NCBI GenBank assembly: GCA_030432035.1
Contig: JAUIHO010000021.1
Coordinates: forward strand, 1-35,742
Length of the DNA: 35,742 nucleotides
Reading direction: 5' to 3'
Source of the DNA: Phycisphaerae bacterium
GTDB lineage: Bacteria; Planctomycetota; Phycisphaerae; UBA1845; UTPLA1
Every line of letters begins with the position of its first letter. Within the stretch, counting starts at the first letter, position 1. The notes below the pieces were generated by a model. The model did not search any database, was not told the origin of the DNA, and saw only the letters and a list, made by a program, of their open reading frames with translations. Shown piece by piece: positions 16,450-25,300 of the stretch. The translations under genes were made by a program, and so were the position numbers.

Positions 16450-18285
16450 TTACGCAGCAGGCGCCGCAGTCACTGCAACCGGTTCAGCATCCCGCCTTGG
16501 CCCGGCCAATAGATAACCCCAGACAAACGCGACCACGCTACCCATCGGCGTGTACCACGGCCACGCAAGGCGCAGCTTGGTCACTTCGCCCGCTTCGTTC
16601 ACTGGTCCGTTCCAATACCCGTAGTATGAAATCACCAGCATCAACGCGATGCCTGCCAACAGAATGATGGTCTTTATAATAAAGCCGGGCGAAGTAGGCC
16701 TCACAGAGATGAGCCACGCGACTAACAACAAAGCGCCCGCGACCCAACAGACATAGTGCGCCCACGTATCGTGCCAAACAATCGAGAATACACACAACAC
16801 CGAAAGCGGCCCTGAGAAAAGTAACCCGCGCCCGTTAACCTTTAGCGGCAGAAACGCCAACAAAAAGCCGGCAAGCAACGCACCATGTGTATAGCCGGCT
16901 AACGCAAGCCCAAGATCGAGAATCGAACGGTATTCCTTCGATACCAGCCACGCGACGTATGCTGTAAGACTCAACACCACGCCCCAGCCCAACACCATCA
17001 TGCGCCCCACACGCAGGCCATGACGATCCTCATGATCCGATTCCGGATCGTGCGCGATGCCGCGGCTGGCCAATATCTTTTCGCGCATCGGTTGATAGAA
17101 CGCCGACATCACCGTCTGGCTCAGCGCCGCCAAGATGCTCGTCAAACTCGACACGGCCGCCGCAAAGATGGCCGCGATAATGAGCCCCTTTAGTCCGACC
17201 GGAATCACTTCCACGATGAAAATCAAAAAGATGCGATTGCCATTTTCCTTAAACAATTCCAGCGCGTCGCCGGTCAGCGGATGGACTTGGTAATAGGCAA
17301 ACAACCCGATGCCAACTAACGCAACGGTCGCCGTAACAAACTGCCCCGCCGCGCTACCGATGATCGCCCAGCGCGCTTCCTTCGGTCCCTTACAACAAAA
17401 CAGCCGCTGCACGATCAATTGATCCGTACCGTACGGCCCGATACCGCCCCACGTCGACGCAATCACCGCCGTCCAAATCGTGAACGCGCGCGTCGGGCTG
17501 TGCGAGAAATCGAAGAACGTGAACTTGCCCCACTCGCCAACGATTGGCGTTGTCTCTCGCGCGTTCCAGCCCACATCGATCATCTCGCGAAAGCCGCCGT
17601 CAAGATTCGCCGCCACTGTGAACAGCGCGATCACTGCCCCCGCAAGGAACAATAAAAACAGCAACACGTCAGTCCAAATGACCGTCGCGATGCCGCCGAT
17701 GAGCGTCCAAATGATTGCGACAATCGCAATCAACACAATCGCCCAGCCCAACGGGAACAAGCCGACGTGATCGCTTAGCCACGTTAATTGATCGTTCAGG
17801 ACGACCAACAACACTTCCGCCGTTAGATACACGCGTGCCGATTGCGACAGCATGCCCCCGACGGCGAACAACACCGTCGTCATCGACCGCACACCATTGC
17901 CGAGGCGATTGCCCATATAGTCGTAAGGACTATAAATCTCGCGCTCGTAATACGCCGGCACGAGCAGATAACCAACGATGATTCGTGCAAAAATCGAGCC
18001 GAACAAACCGAGTTGCAGATACTTCAGATTCCCTTCCGGGCCGGTGTTAAACACGATGAATGGCACGATCACAAACGTCAGTGCGCTCGTCTCCGTCGCG
18101 ATGATCGACCCGCTTACCGCATACCATGGCAGCTTGCGCCCGCCGAGGAAGAAATCGCGCATCGTCGATTGTTTGCCGGCCAAGGCCGTTGCCAGCCACG
18201 TCGTGAAGATGAAATACCCCGCGACGACCGACCAGTCGATCCAAGTGAACTGTGCGCTAAAACTGCCTAGCAAAGTGTACGGCAT
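16450..18285 (-). CDS. Sodium:solute symporter (SSS family)
   Basis: The 611-residue protein has about 14 to 15 hydrophobic segments and the hallmark SSS sequence GTDQLIVQRLFCCKGPKEA after a long loop, plus ATETSALTF in an early helix. The family couples solute import to sodium entry; substrates range from sugars to amino acids. GGAAG lies seven bases before the ATG. It lies 131 bases downstream of the DUF1343 gene in the same direction, with a small hairpin between (ATAGAC/GTCTAT at 18326-18341), so the two may share a transcript. If so, import of an amino sugar released by the muramidase-like enzyme is plausible, but this is inference from position. Confidence 0.92.
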   Translation of the reverse strand: MPYTLLGSFSAQFTWIDWSVVAGYFIFTTWLATALAGKQSTMRDFFLGGRKLPWYAVSGSIIATETSALTFVIVPFIVFNTGPEGNLKYLQLGLFGSIFARIIVGYLLVPAYYEREIYSPYDYMGNRLGNGVRSMTTVLFAVGGMLSQSARVYLTAEVLLVVLNDQLTWLSDHVGLFPLGWAIVLIAIVAIIWTLIGGIATVIWTDVLLFLLFLAGAVIALFTVAANLDGGFREMIDVGWNARETTPIVGEWGKFTFFDFSHSPTRAFTIWTAVIASTWGGIGPYGTDQLIVQRLFCCKGPKEARWAIIGSAAGQFVTATVALVGIGLFAYYQVHPLTGDALELFKENGNRIFLIFIVEVIPVGLKGLIIAAIFAAAVSSLTSILAALSQTVMSAFYQPMREKILASRGIAHDPESDHEDRHGLRVGRMMVLGWGVVLSLTAYVAWLVSKEYRSILDLGLALAGYTHGALLAGFLLAFLPLKVNGRGLLFSGPLSVLCVFSIVWHDTWAHYVCWVAGALLLVAWLISVRPTSPGFIIKTIILLAGIALMLVISYYGYWNGPVNEAGEVTKLRLAWPWYTPMGSVVAFVWGYLLAGPRRDAEPVAVTAAPAA

Positions 18286-18416
18286 GATGCTTCCGCTGAA
18301 AGAATTGGCTCAATCTGAAACGTCGATAGACGCGTGTCTATTATCGATCGGTATGGTAGCCCGCCGCCGAACTGCGTAAACCCATTGCCGGTTTAACAGC
18401 CTAACGCGACGCGTCC

Positions 18417-19667
18417 CTACTCGTACAACAAATACGGCTTCCGCTGCTTGCGAAATGCATCCACGCCCGAGCGCCAAACCGTCAGCACCTCGTCTACCGG
18501 GCCCTTCGCTTCGAGCTTTTCTCGAATCTGATTCGTCCCGCAAACTTTGTCGAACATCGCCGTACGATTCTCGCCGAACAGATCCAACTTCGGCAGTTGC
18601 CGCCGCGCGACATCCATCACGTGAAACTGAATTTCCGTCAGCGCCGCCGCATGCGGGTCGGTCAACACGACCCGCGCGCCGCCGCACGTTTTTCCGTCAA
18701 ACGCACCGTAGTAAGGTCGAAAATAGTACGGTTGAAAATGCACGCCGGTTAACTTGCGACTATTCAGTTCGGCGGCAAACGTGTGCGCCGTCAAATCCGG
18801 GTGGCCCACCAACTCAAACGGCAACGGATAGCCGACGCCTTCACTCATCACGTGCAACTCGCCCATGATGCCCGTTGCCGCATAAAAGTAAGACGTATCG
18901 GCCCGCGGAATATGCGGTGACGACGGCACCCAGGGCAATTGCGTATCGCCGAATACCATTTGCCGCTGCCAACCACGCATCGGTATCACTTTCAAATTGC
19001 ACTGCGCACCATCTGGCAGCCAACCTTCACCATTGATCATCTGCGCCAACTCACCGACCGTCATGCCGTGGCAATACGGAATCGGCAGGTGTCCGACAAA
19101 CGACTTGTACTCCAAATCGAGCGGCCTCCCTTCCACGCGCGCGCCGCTCAGCGGGTTGGGCCGATCCAACACGACTACCTGAATGCCCTGCTCCGCCGCC
19201 GCCTCCATCGCCAACGCCAACGTCGAGATATATGTGTATGACCGCGAACCGATATCTTGAATGTCGAACACGATCGCATCGAGCCCGGCCAGCATCTCGG
19301 CCGTCGGCTTGCGCGTCTTGCCGTATAGCGAAAACACCGGCAGCCCCGTCACCGAGTCGGTGAACTGGCTCACCTTCTCACCGGCCGGTACCTCACCGCG
19401 CACGCCGTGTTCGGGCCCGAATAGCTTCATCAGATTGACTTGCTTGGCCTGATGCAACACGTCGATCGTGCTGCGCAAATCGCTCGTCACGCCCGTCGGG
19501 TTCGTAATCAACCCCACGCGTTTTCCTGCGAGCGACGCAAAGTCTTGTTCGATCAACGTCTCCACACCCGGCCGTACGCGTTCGCCGGCCGTCGCGCTTT
19601 CGATTGCTCCCAAACAAGCAATCGAACCCATGACGAGTATTAGAAAATATCGATGAACAACCTGCAT
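18417..19667 (-). CDS. DUF1343 / NamZ-like exo-beta-N-acetylmuramidase
   Basis: The 416-residue protein starts with a signal peptide (to about residue 28). It then shows the conserved blocks of DUF1343: GLITNPTGVT, LFGPEHGVRGE, VFDIQDIGSRSYTY, DRPNPLSG and HGMTVGELAQMING. The characterised relative NamZ of Bacillus subtilis (family GH171) removes terminal N-acetylmuramic acid from peptidoglycan fragments. Export and full length support an extracytoplasmic enzyme of this type. GAGAGG lies nine bases before the ATG. A 12-bp palindrome lies 45 bases upstream. The downstream symporter gene could import the product. Confidence 0.88.
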   Translation of the reverse strand: MQVVHRYFLILVMGSIACLGAIESATAGERVRPGVETLIEQDFASLAGKRVGLITNPTGVTSDLRSTIDVLHQAKQVNLMKLFGPEHGVRGEVPAGEKVSQFTDSVTGLPVFSLYGKTRKPTAEMLAGLDAIVFDIQDIGSRSYTYISTLALAMEAAAEQGIQVVVLDRPNPLSGARVEGRPLDLEYKSFVGHLPIPYCHGMTVGELAQMINGEGWLPDGAQCNLKVIPMRGWQRQMVFGDTQLPWVPSSPHIPRADTSYFYAATGIMGELHVMSEGVGYPLPFELVGHPDLTAHTFAAELNSRKLTGVHFQPYYFRPYYGAFDGKTCGGARVVLTDPHAAALTEIQFHVMDVARRQLPKLDLFGENRTAMFDKVCGTNQIREKLEAKGPVDEVLTVWRSGVDAFRKQRKPYLLYE

Positions 19668-19711
19668 AGAAGCGTACCTCTCTTCGATCAGCCGTATCGT
19701 TAGGCGTCAAC

Positions 19712-19723
19712 GTTCAATTGAAC
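19712..19723. promoter_or_regulatory. Perfect 12-bp palindrome, possible operator
   Basis: GTTCAATTGAAC is a perfect palindrome located 45-56 bases upstream of the DUF1343 start codon, the usual distance for a repressor or activator site. No regulator gene is visible nearby, and a chance palindrome is possible. Confidence 0.3.
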
Positions 19724-19841
19724 CGAGCACTATAGAGGCAAATCGATGATGGGGCACGCGCGCGGCGTAACGCTCGATGCGCGCAAAACCGGCGCAAAAA
19801 CCCATGCAACTCAATCCATTAACAAGGGAAAGGACCTTTAG

Positions 19842-21923
19842 TTAAGCCCCGAAGTTCACTTGGAACGTGCTGAAGTCCGCCAGATCGACGTCCAAATCCA
19901 GATCGTCGTCAAACACGTCTCCACCGGCAGGCGGCGGCCCCAAGTCCGGGCCCGTCCATGCCGCTTCAAACTTGAGCCAGTCGTCGACATCCACATCGCT
20001 ATCGACGTCATAATCGCCGAACAGCCACATGCCCATGCCGAAGTTCGCTTCAGTGAAGCCCGCACGTTCGATCAACACGTTGGGCCGCACGACCTGCGTG
20101 TAGCCCGGCGTCGAGACGCTAAACGATATCGTAGAGCCCATCGCCGCAGCGCTGATTTCGGTAATCGTGAAAAAGCCGTTGCCGTCGGTGAAACCAACCG
20201 GGAAGCCGTTCACGTTGACCGTCGCATCATCGATCGGCTCTCCCGTCGCACCATCGGTCACGCGACCGTAGATCGTGCCGCGCGTCGCCAGCAGCGGGTC
20301 TTTCCACGGCATCGTCGGCAATGTTGCCGGGCCGGAAAACGCATTGCCGCTGATAAACGGATACCAGTTCCAATCGACACCGGCCGACGACGTCACCGCA
20401 TATGAAAACGTTGCGATACCATCGACGCCCGCCGACTTGGCATAATCGATCTGGGTTTGACTGTCGGCAAACGTGTTCAAATACGTGCCCTGCCCCGTCA
20501 CGATCAGACGGTCGTGCACCCACGTGATCGATCGATCGACCCAGTTGCGAAAGTAATTCGGAAACACGTTCTCATCGAAGTAACACATCACGAGGCCGGC
20601 ATCCAAGTAGCCTTCGTCGAACCAATGTTCCCAATTTTGAAACAGTTGATATGCGCTTGAAGATGTGAAATTCGCCGGCGCATTGCCAAACGTGATCAAT
20701 GCCGCTGTATGGCGCAACGGTTGTCTCGGATTATCCGCAATTGCAACTTCTACATTTGCGCGGCGCACCAACTCGGTGATTTCGCGTCGTCGAAAATCGC
20801 TCCACGCCGAATTACTGGTTGAAGGAACCCCTCCGGTTCCGCTGATGCGTCGAAAACGCTCCAAGCCCGAATTGGCGTAACCGTTATCCGCCGGATAACC
20901 GGCGTCGGACTGCGTAAAGCGGATGTAATCCCAATGAATACCGTCGATATCGTAGTTGTTCGTCAACTCGCGAACGATCGAGATCAAATATTCCTGCACA
21001 TCGGGGCTACCGGGATCCAATTGATACAAGTTCGAAATCGTCTGCGGCCCGGTCCCGATGTCGGCGCGTTCGACCGAAATCCACTCGGGATGGCCTTGCA
21101 AAATCGTGTTGCCCGCCGGAGGCCACGACGTCGACACGCGGAAAGGAAGCATCCACGCGTGCACTTCAATACCAACTTGATGCGCTTGCTGCACCATGTA
21201 TGCCAACGGGTCAAACCCTCCGGCAATATCGGGTGCCTTGGGAACGATACTCGAATTCCAATACGCGCCGTGAGCGTTGGTAGCGTTATCGTGGTAAGCC
21301 AACACCTCAGCCACAATGGCGTTGTAGTTTCCGGCAACCGCCCGCGCGATCATCGTGTCAACTTGGCTTTGGCTCTTAAAGCCCTGTTGGAACGCGTCTG
21401 CCCAAAACGCTCGAAACTCCGGCTCCGGCTCGCCCACTTCGGTAAACCGCACCGCGTCGGCAATCACCACGCTCGGCCCGGCGCCGTTGCTTAACTCAAC
21501 CGCACCGCTCGTTCCCGCGTCAAAGAAAAAACTGCCCAACGACACCCATGTTTCGCCGTTGACCTTTTGATTAACAGGCACCACTGCCGAACCACTTGAA
21601 TGCGTCACCGTGTACGGTGCGTTATCGGCCCGATTGGTCCCTTCGACGTAATACACTTCGACGTCATACCAGCCGCTCGACGGCAGATTCGGACGCCATT
21701 CGACACTCGCCGTCGGCGCGCCGCCGGTCGTCAACGCGAATCGATAATCCGCCCCCCAAGGCGCGCCAAACGCGCCCGACGACCACGAGCCCGTGAGGAC
21801 CGAAAATCCGGCGTCGGAATTGTCCACCACCGTTTGAGCATACGCCGTCGCAGTCCAAATTGAGACACACAAGGCTGATAACAGCAACCAGCCGTTTGCA
21901 TTGACTGCAGGTACACGTGACAT
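19842..21923 (-). CDS. GHL10-type glycoside hydrolase with golvesin-like and dockerin-like domains
   Basis: The 693-residue exported protein has a signal peptide to about residue 29 (ending ATAYAQ). A golvesin / xanthan-lyase C-terminal-like beta domain follows (about 30-165). Next is a GHL10 (DUF187 family) TIM-barrel domain (about 170-530) with FRAFWADAF, HAWMLPFRVS and the family block DGIHWDYIRF, whose acidic residues are the probable catalytic site. A carboxypeptidase-regulatory-like beta domain (GTIYGRVTDGATGEPIDDA, about 545-625) precedes a C-terminal pair of calcium-loop repeats (DYDVDSDVDVDDW and DDDLDLDVDLADF) resembling type I dockerin. The ATG at 21923 has AAAGGAG five bases before it; the open frame to 22034 precedes the signal peptide and is rejected. 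It is divergent from the 1399-residue mosaic gene. Polysaccharide target unknown. Confidence 0.88.
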   Translation of the reverse strand: MSRVPAVNANGWLLLSALCVSIWTATAYAQTVVDNSDAGFSVLTGSWSSGAFGAPWGADYRFALTTGGAPTASVEWRPNLPSSGWYDVEVYYVEGTNRADNAPYTVTHSSGSAVVPVNQKVNGETWVSLGSFFFDAGTSGAVELSNGAGPSVVIADAVRFTEVGEPEPEFRAFWADAFQQGFKSQSQVDTMIARAVAGNYNAIVAEVLAYHDNATNAHGAYWNSSIVPKAPDIAGGFDPLAYMVQQAHQVGIEVHAWMLPFRVSTSWPPAGNTILQGHPEWISVERADIGTGPQTISNLYQLDPGSPDVQEYLISIVRELTNNYDIDGIHWDYIRFTQSDAGYPADNGYANSGLERFRRISGTGGVPSTSNSAWSDFRRREITELVRRANVEVAIADNPRQPLRHTAALITFGNAPANFTSSSAYQLFQNWEHWFDEGYLDAGLVMCYFDENVFPNYFRNWVDRSITWVHDRLIVTGQGTYLNTFADSQTQIDYAKSAGVDGIATFSYAVTSSAGVDWNWYPFISGNAFSGPATLPTMPWKDPLLATRGTIYGRVTDGATGEPIDDATVNVNGFPVGFTDGNGFFTITEISAAAMGSTISFSVSTPGYTQVVRPNVLIERAGFTEANFGMGMWLFGDYDVDSDVDVDDWLKFEAAWTGPDLGPPPAGGDVFDDDLDLDVDLADFSTFQVNFGA

Positions 21924-22100
21924 CGAGGCTCCTTTGCTCCAGAAAACGCAATTCACAGCGGGCGGATCGTCTGCGCGCGGACGACCAATCATACCTAAAT
22001 TACGCCGCGCAATCCAGAATTCCCGCACTAGCAATGCGGCCCCTAAATAGCCTGGTTCCTTGCAGTTGGCCTAACCAATGTGCTAAACTCAAGGCTAATG

Positions 22101-22348
22101 GGTCCCAAGAGGACCGTGTTCACGGCGTCAATTCACGACGCGCGATATTCGAAATCCAAGAAGATTTCGAACAGAATTGGTGAAGCGAAAATCCGGCTTG
22201 CTAAGTGGCATCGAGTGCCACACCGGTCCGCATCGCCATCATCGCTATTTAGTGGGGGTTAGCAGTCATGCAGATTGCATGATCACAAGTTAAGCGTTTT
22301 CACGGCCGCGCCGCAGACGACTCTGTCTTGCAACGCGGCCCTTTTTTT
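22101..22348 (+). ncRNA. Candidate structured leader RNA or attenuator upstream of the mosaic gene
   Basis: The stretch holds a run of perfect inverted repeats in plus-strand order: GGTCC/GGACC (22101-22115), CCGTG/CACGG (22114-22125), GCGTC/GACGC (22125-22141), TTCGAAATC/GATTTCGAA (22148-22171), GTGGCA/TGCCAC (22205-22221), TCATGCA/TGCATGA (22266-22282) and GGCCGCG/CGCGGCC (22304-22340). The last is followed by seven T. The first three share bases and could be alternative pairings. The 7- and 9-bp arms with short loops would be rare by chance in 250 bases. No known riboswitch consensus was recognised. It ends 31 bases before the start codon of the 22380 gene, so it may control that gene or be a separate RNA. 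No clear promoter was found. Confidence 0.45.
22304..22348 (+). terminator. Intrinsic-terminator-like hairpin in the leader of the mosaic gene
   Basis: GGCCGCG (22304-22310) pairs with CGCGGCC (22334-22340), and the T-run is at 22342-22348. The 23-base loop has a partly complementary inner part (CAGAC/GTCTTG). Its position just before a gene rather than after one suggests attenuation or the end of a small RNA. No annotated plus-strand gene lies upstream for it to terminate. Confidence 0.6.
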
Positions 22349-22379
22349 CCAAGCGAAAGTGTTTTCCCAGGAGTCATTC

Positions 22380-25300
22380 ATGTACCGTCGATTAACCATC
22401 GTCGCCGTCGCCGCCCTCTCGCTCATGATTGCGAGAAGCGCCGACGCACAGTTCTTCTCTCCGTTGGTCGATTTCGAATCGTTGCCGATCGAGGATCCCC
22501 AACTCTCGCAAGAGATGTTCCGCATTCCGCAAACCGCGCCGACGACCGAAGCGTTTATCGTCGCAAACACAACCGGCACCTTCGATTCCAACGCGGCATT
22601 CCGCAGCGATGACTTCACCGTTTCCGGTTCCTCGTCTCTTAAAGTAACCTTCGAGTGGGTCGATGAAACCGATCCGGACGCATGGGTGCGTTTCCAAACC
22701 ATCAACGGCGAGATTTGGCCCAACCCGTCGATTCACTTGGGCGGCAAGGTTCGCTTCAAGATTCTCAACGTCGGTAACTTCTTCGACGGTCAATTCGGCA
22801 TCTGCATTGGTGTTCGGGAAACCGGTGTAAGCGTACCGCAGTTTGAGGATGGCGGTTTCACTGGCGATATCGAATGGATCGGCGTCAGCGGCACCGTTGG
22901 CACAGACCCTGATATTCGGCCCGTCCCCGTCGCCACCGTTCCCGTCAGCATCTCGTCACTATTGGTCGAGTTCGACTTGGCTACGGGTAACGTTTCAACC
23001 GGCCCCGACGAATTCAATCTCACCAATCTCGGTGGCGGCATCGCCGGCTTCACTGGTGATGGCGTACTCGACGGCACGCGCGGCGTACTCGAACACATCG
23101 CCATCGTGAACCTGTCAGGCGACTCGAACCCAAACATGGAGTTTTACCTCGACGAAATCCAGGCCGAAGCCCCCGAAGCCGACCCGGTCTTCCCGCCCAC
23201 TGTGCAAAGCCCGATCATTCAAGGCGACACGACGATCACCGTGGATGACTTGCTTAGCACGGCCGATCAAGTCACGCTCTTCCGCGATGGCATGATGGTT
23301 CAAACACTACCGGTCGTTGATCCGAACAATCCGATCGAATTCACGATCGCACCGGCTGCCGTCGCAGGTGAATGTTTCACCGCCACGCAACGTGAATCCG
23401 TCTCCGGCGACACAAGCATTCCTTCCGCGGAAGTTTGCACGCTACCTGCCGCCGCTACGTACACCTTCAACATCTGCATCGATGAAAACGGCAGCAACTG
23501 TTCGCTCGACTGGGAAATGGTTCCCGCCGCCTCGCGTAGCACCGCCCCCAATGGCGAAATCGCGCCCAACGGCCAAATCATCTTCCCCAATAATGCCGCC
23601 TGGCAGACCATCAACATTCCGCTCGACGTTCCCGGATTGACGACGCCATGGCTCGGTGGTGACGGTGTAGTCGCCCCCGGCGGCACCGGCGTTTACAGCA
23701 TCGAAAGCATGTGGTTCACGAGCCTCGGCGGTGCAGACGCAACCGGTACGCAAGAGGTGTATCTCGATGCTATCGAAGCGCTCGATGGCGGCGGTAGCGT
23801 GATCGCTACCATTCACAATTACGAAGACGGAATCAACTACATGTCCGGTGCACGCGGCCAGTCCACATCCCTCTTCACCGCGTCGGCATTGAGCACGGCT
23901 GCCAGCTTCGACGGTTCCACCAGTAAGCGTCTCGAATGGTCCTATCCGTCAACAAACCCAACCGAAACCATAGCCGGTTATAACGCCATCGGTTTTGCCT
24001 GTGGTACGGCCCCGACCTTCCCAGACAGTACCGTCACCGTGCGCGTTCGCATGCTGGCTCGTACGCAATACACCGGCAGCGCGCCACAGCCTGCGATTTC
24101 TGCACCGATCGTCGGCAATCAAACCACGGTCCGTGTGTTGAATGACCCGTCGGCCACAGCGGTTCAGCTTTACATCAACGGCGTTGCTGAAGGCGGCCCC
24201 GTCTTGCCGTCCGGCCCCGAAACCGATTTCGCAGGCCTCACGCTTGCACCGAATGACTCGGTATCCGCCACGCAGGTCGTCTCGAGCGAAACCAGCGACT
24301 TCGCGTTGCCGGTCGTCGTAGCCGCTCAACCCTTCCCGCCGACGGTGCAACCCGGTCTTGTTCCGCTCAATACCGAAGTCACCGTAACGGGCGTTGCCGA
24401 TGGGCAGTTTGCGACCGCATCGCTCGTCGAAGTGTTTGTAAACAGCATGTTGGCTGGCAGCGCCGTTCCCGCAGGCGATACGGTTGCCGTCACGGTTCCG
24501 TCGCTGAACACGAATGATGTCGTCGAAGCGCGGCAGACCGTGAACGGTGCGACCAGCAACTTCTCAGCTCCGGTGACGGTCGGATTTTCGGCACCGACTA
24601 TTTACTATCCGCCGGCTGCCGGCGATACCTCCGTCACGGTCACGGGTATCGACCCCACGGCCACCGACGTCACCATTCTGGTTGACGCCGTGCCCACGAC
24701 GGTTGCTTACGATGCCATGATCGAACCGTTCGTCGTCACCGTGCCGGCACTCACTGCCGGTCAACAAATCGTTGCTCGCTATTCGCAAGGCCCGATCGAC
24801 AGCGGTGATTCAACGCCGGAAACCGTTTCCAACAATGCCACCACGGAAGTTTTCTGCGACGACTTCGAATACGCCAGTCAAGCTGCCTTCGACGCGGTTT
24901 GGTCGCCGATCGCCACGCAGATGATCCTGTCGAATGATCGCAATACGACCACCGGCGGTATGTCGTCGGCGTTCGCGCCCGACCGCAGCTATCGCAGTTC
25001 GCCCGGTGTCTTCCCCGGCGTACAAGGCACCGACCTGGATCCTGCCGTCTTCTCGATCAACATTCTCGATCCGAGCGGCGGCACCGGCATCAATCAGTAT
25101 GCCGACATCAACGACCTGACGAGCGACTTCTTCCTTGCCGAAATCGGCATGACCAACTTCGGCACCGGCAATCCGCAAACGCACTACAACTGTCGCTTGG
25201 TGGGTAATGGCGGTGCCGACTGGTTCAACCTGAATCAGTTTGATGGTCCGCTACGCTCGGCCGGTTGGCACAACTTCGTCATGATCTTTAAAGGCCCGCC

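Noticed and set aside
22080..22262. 60-codon plus-strand frame upstream of the mosaic gene
   Set aside because: It lies across several inverted repeats, has no ribosome site and a composition unlike a protein; a structured RNA explains the stretch better.
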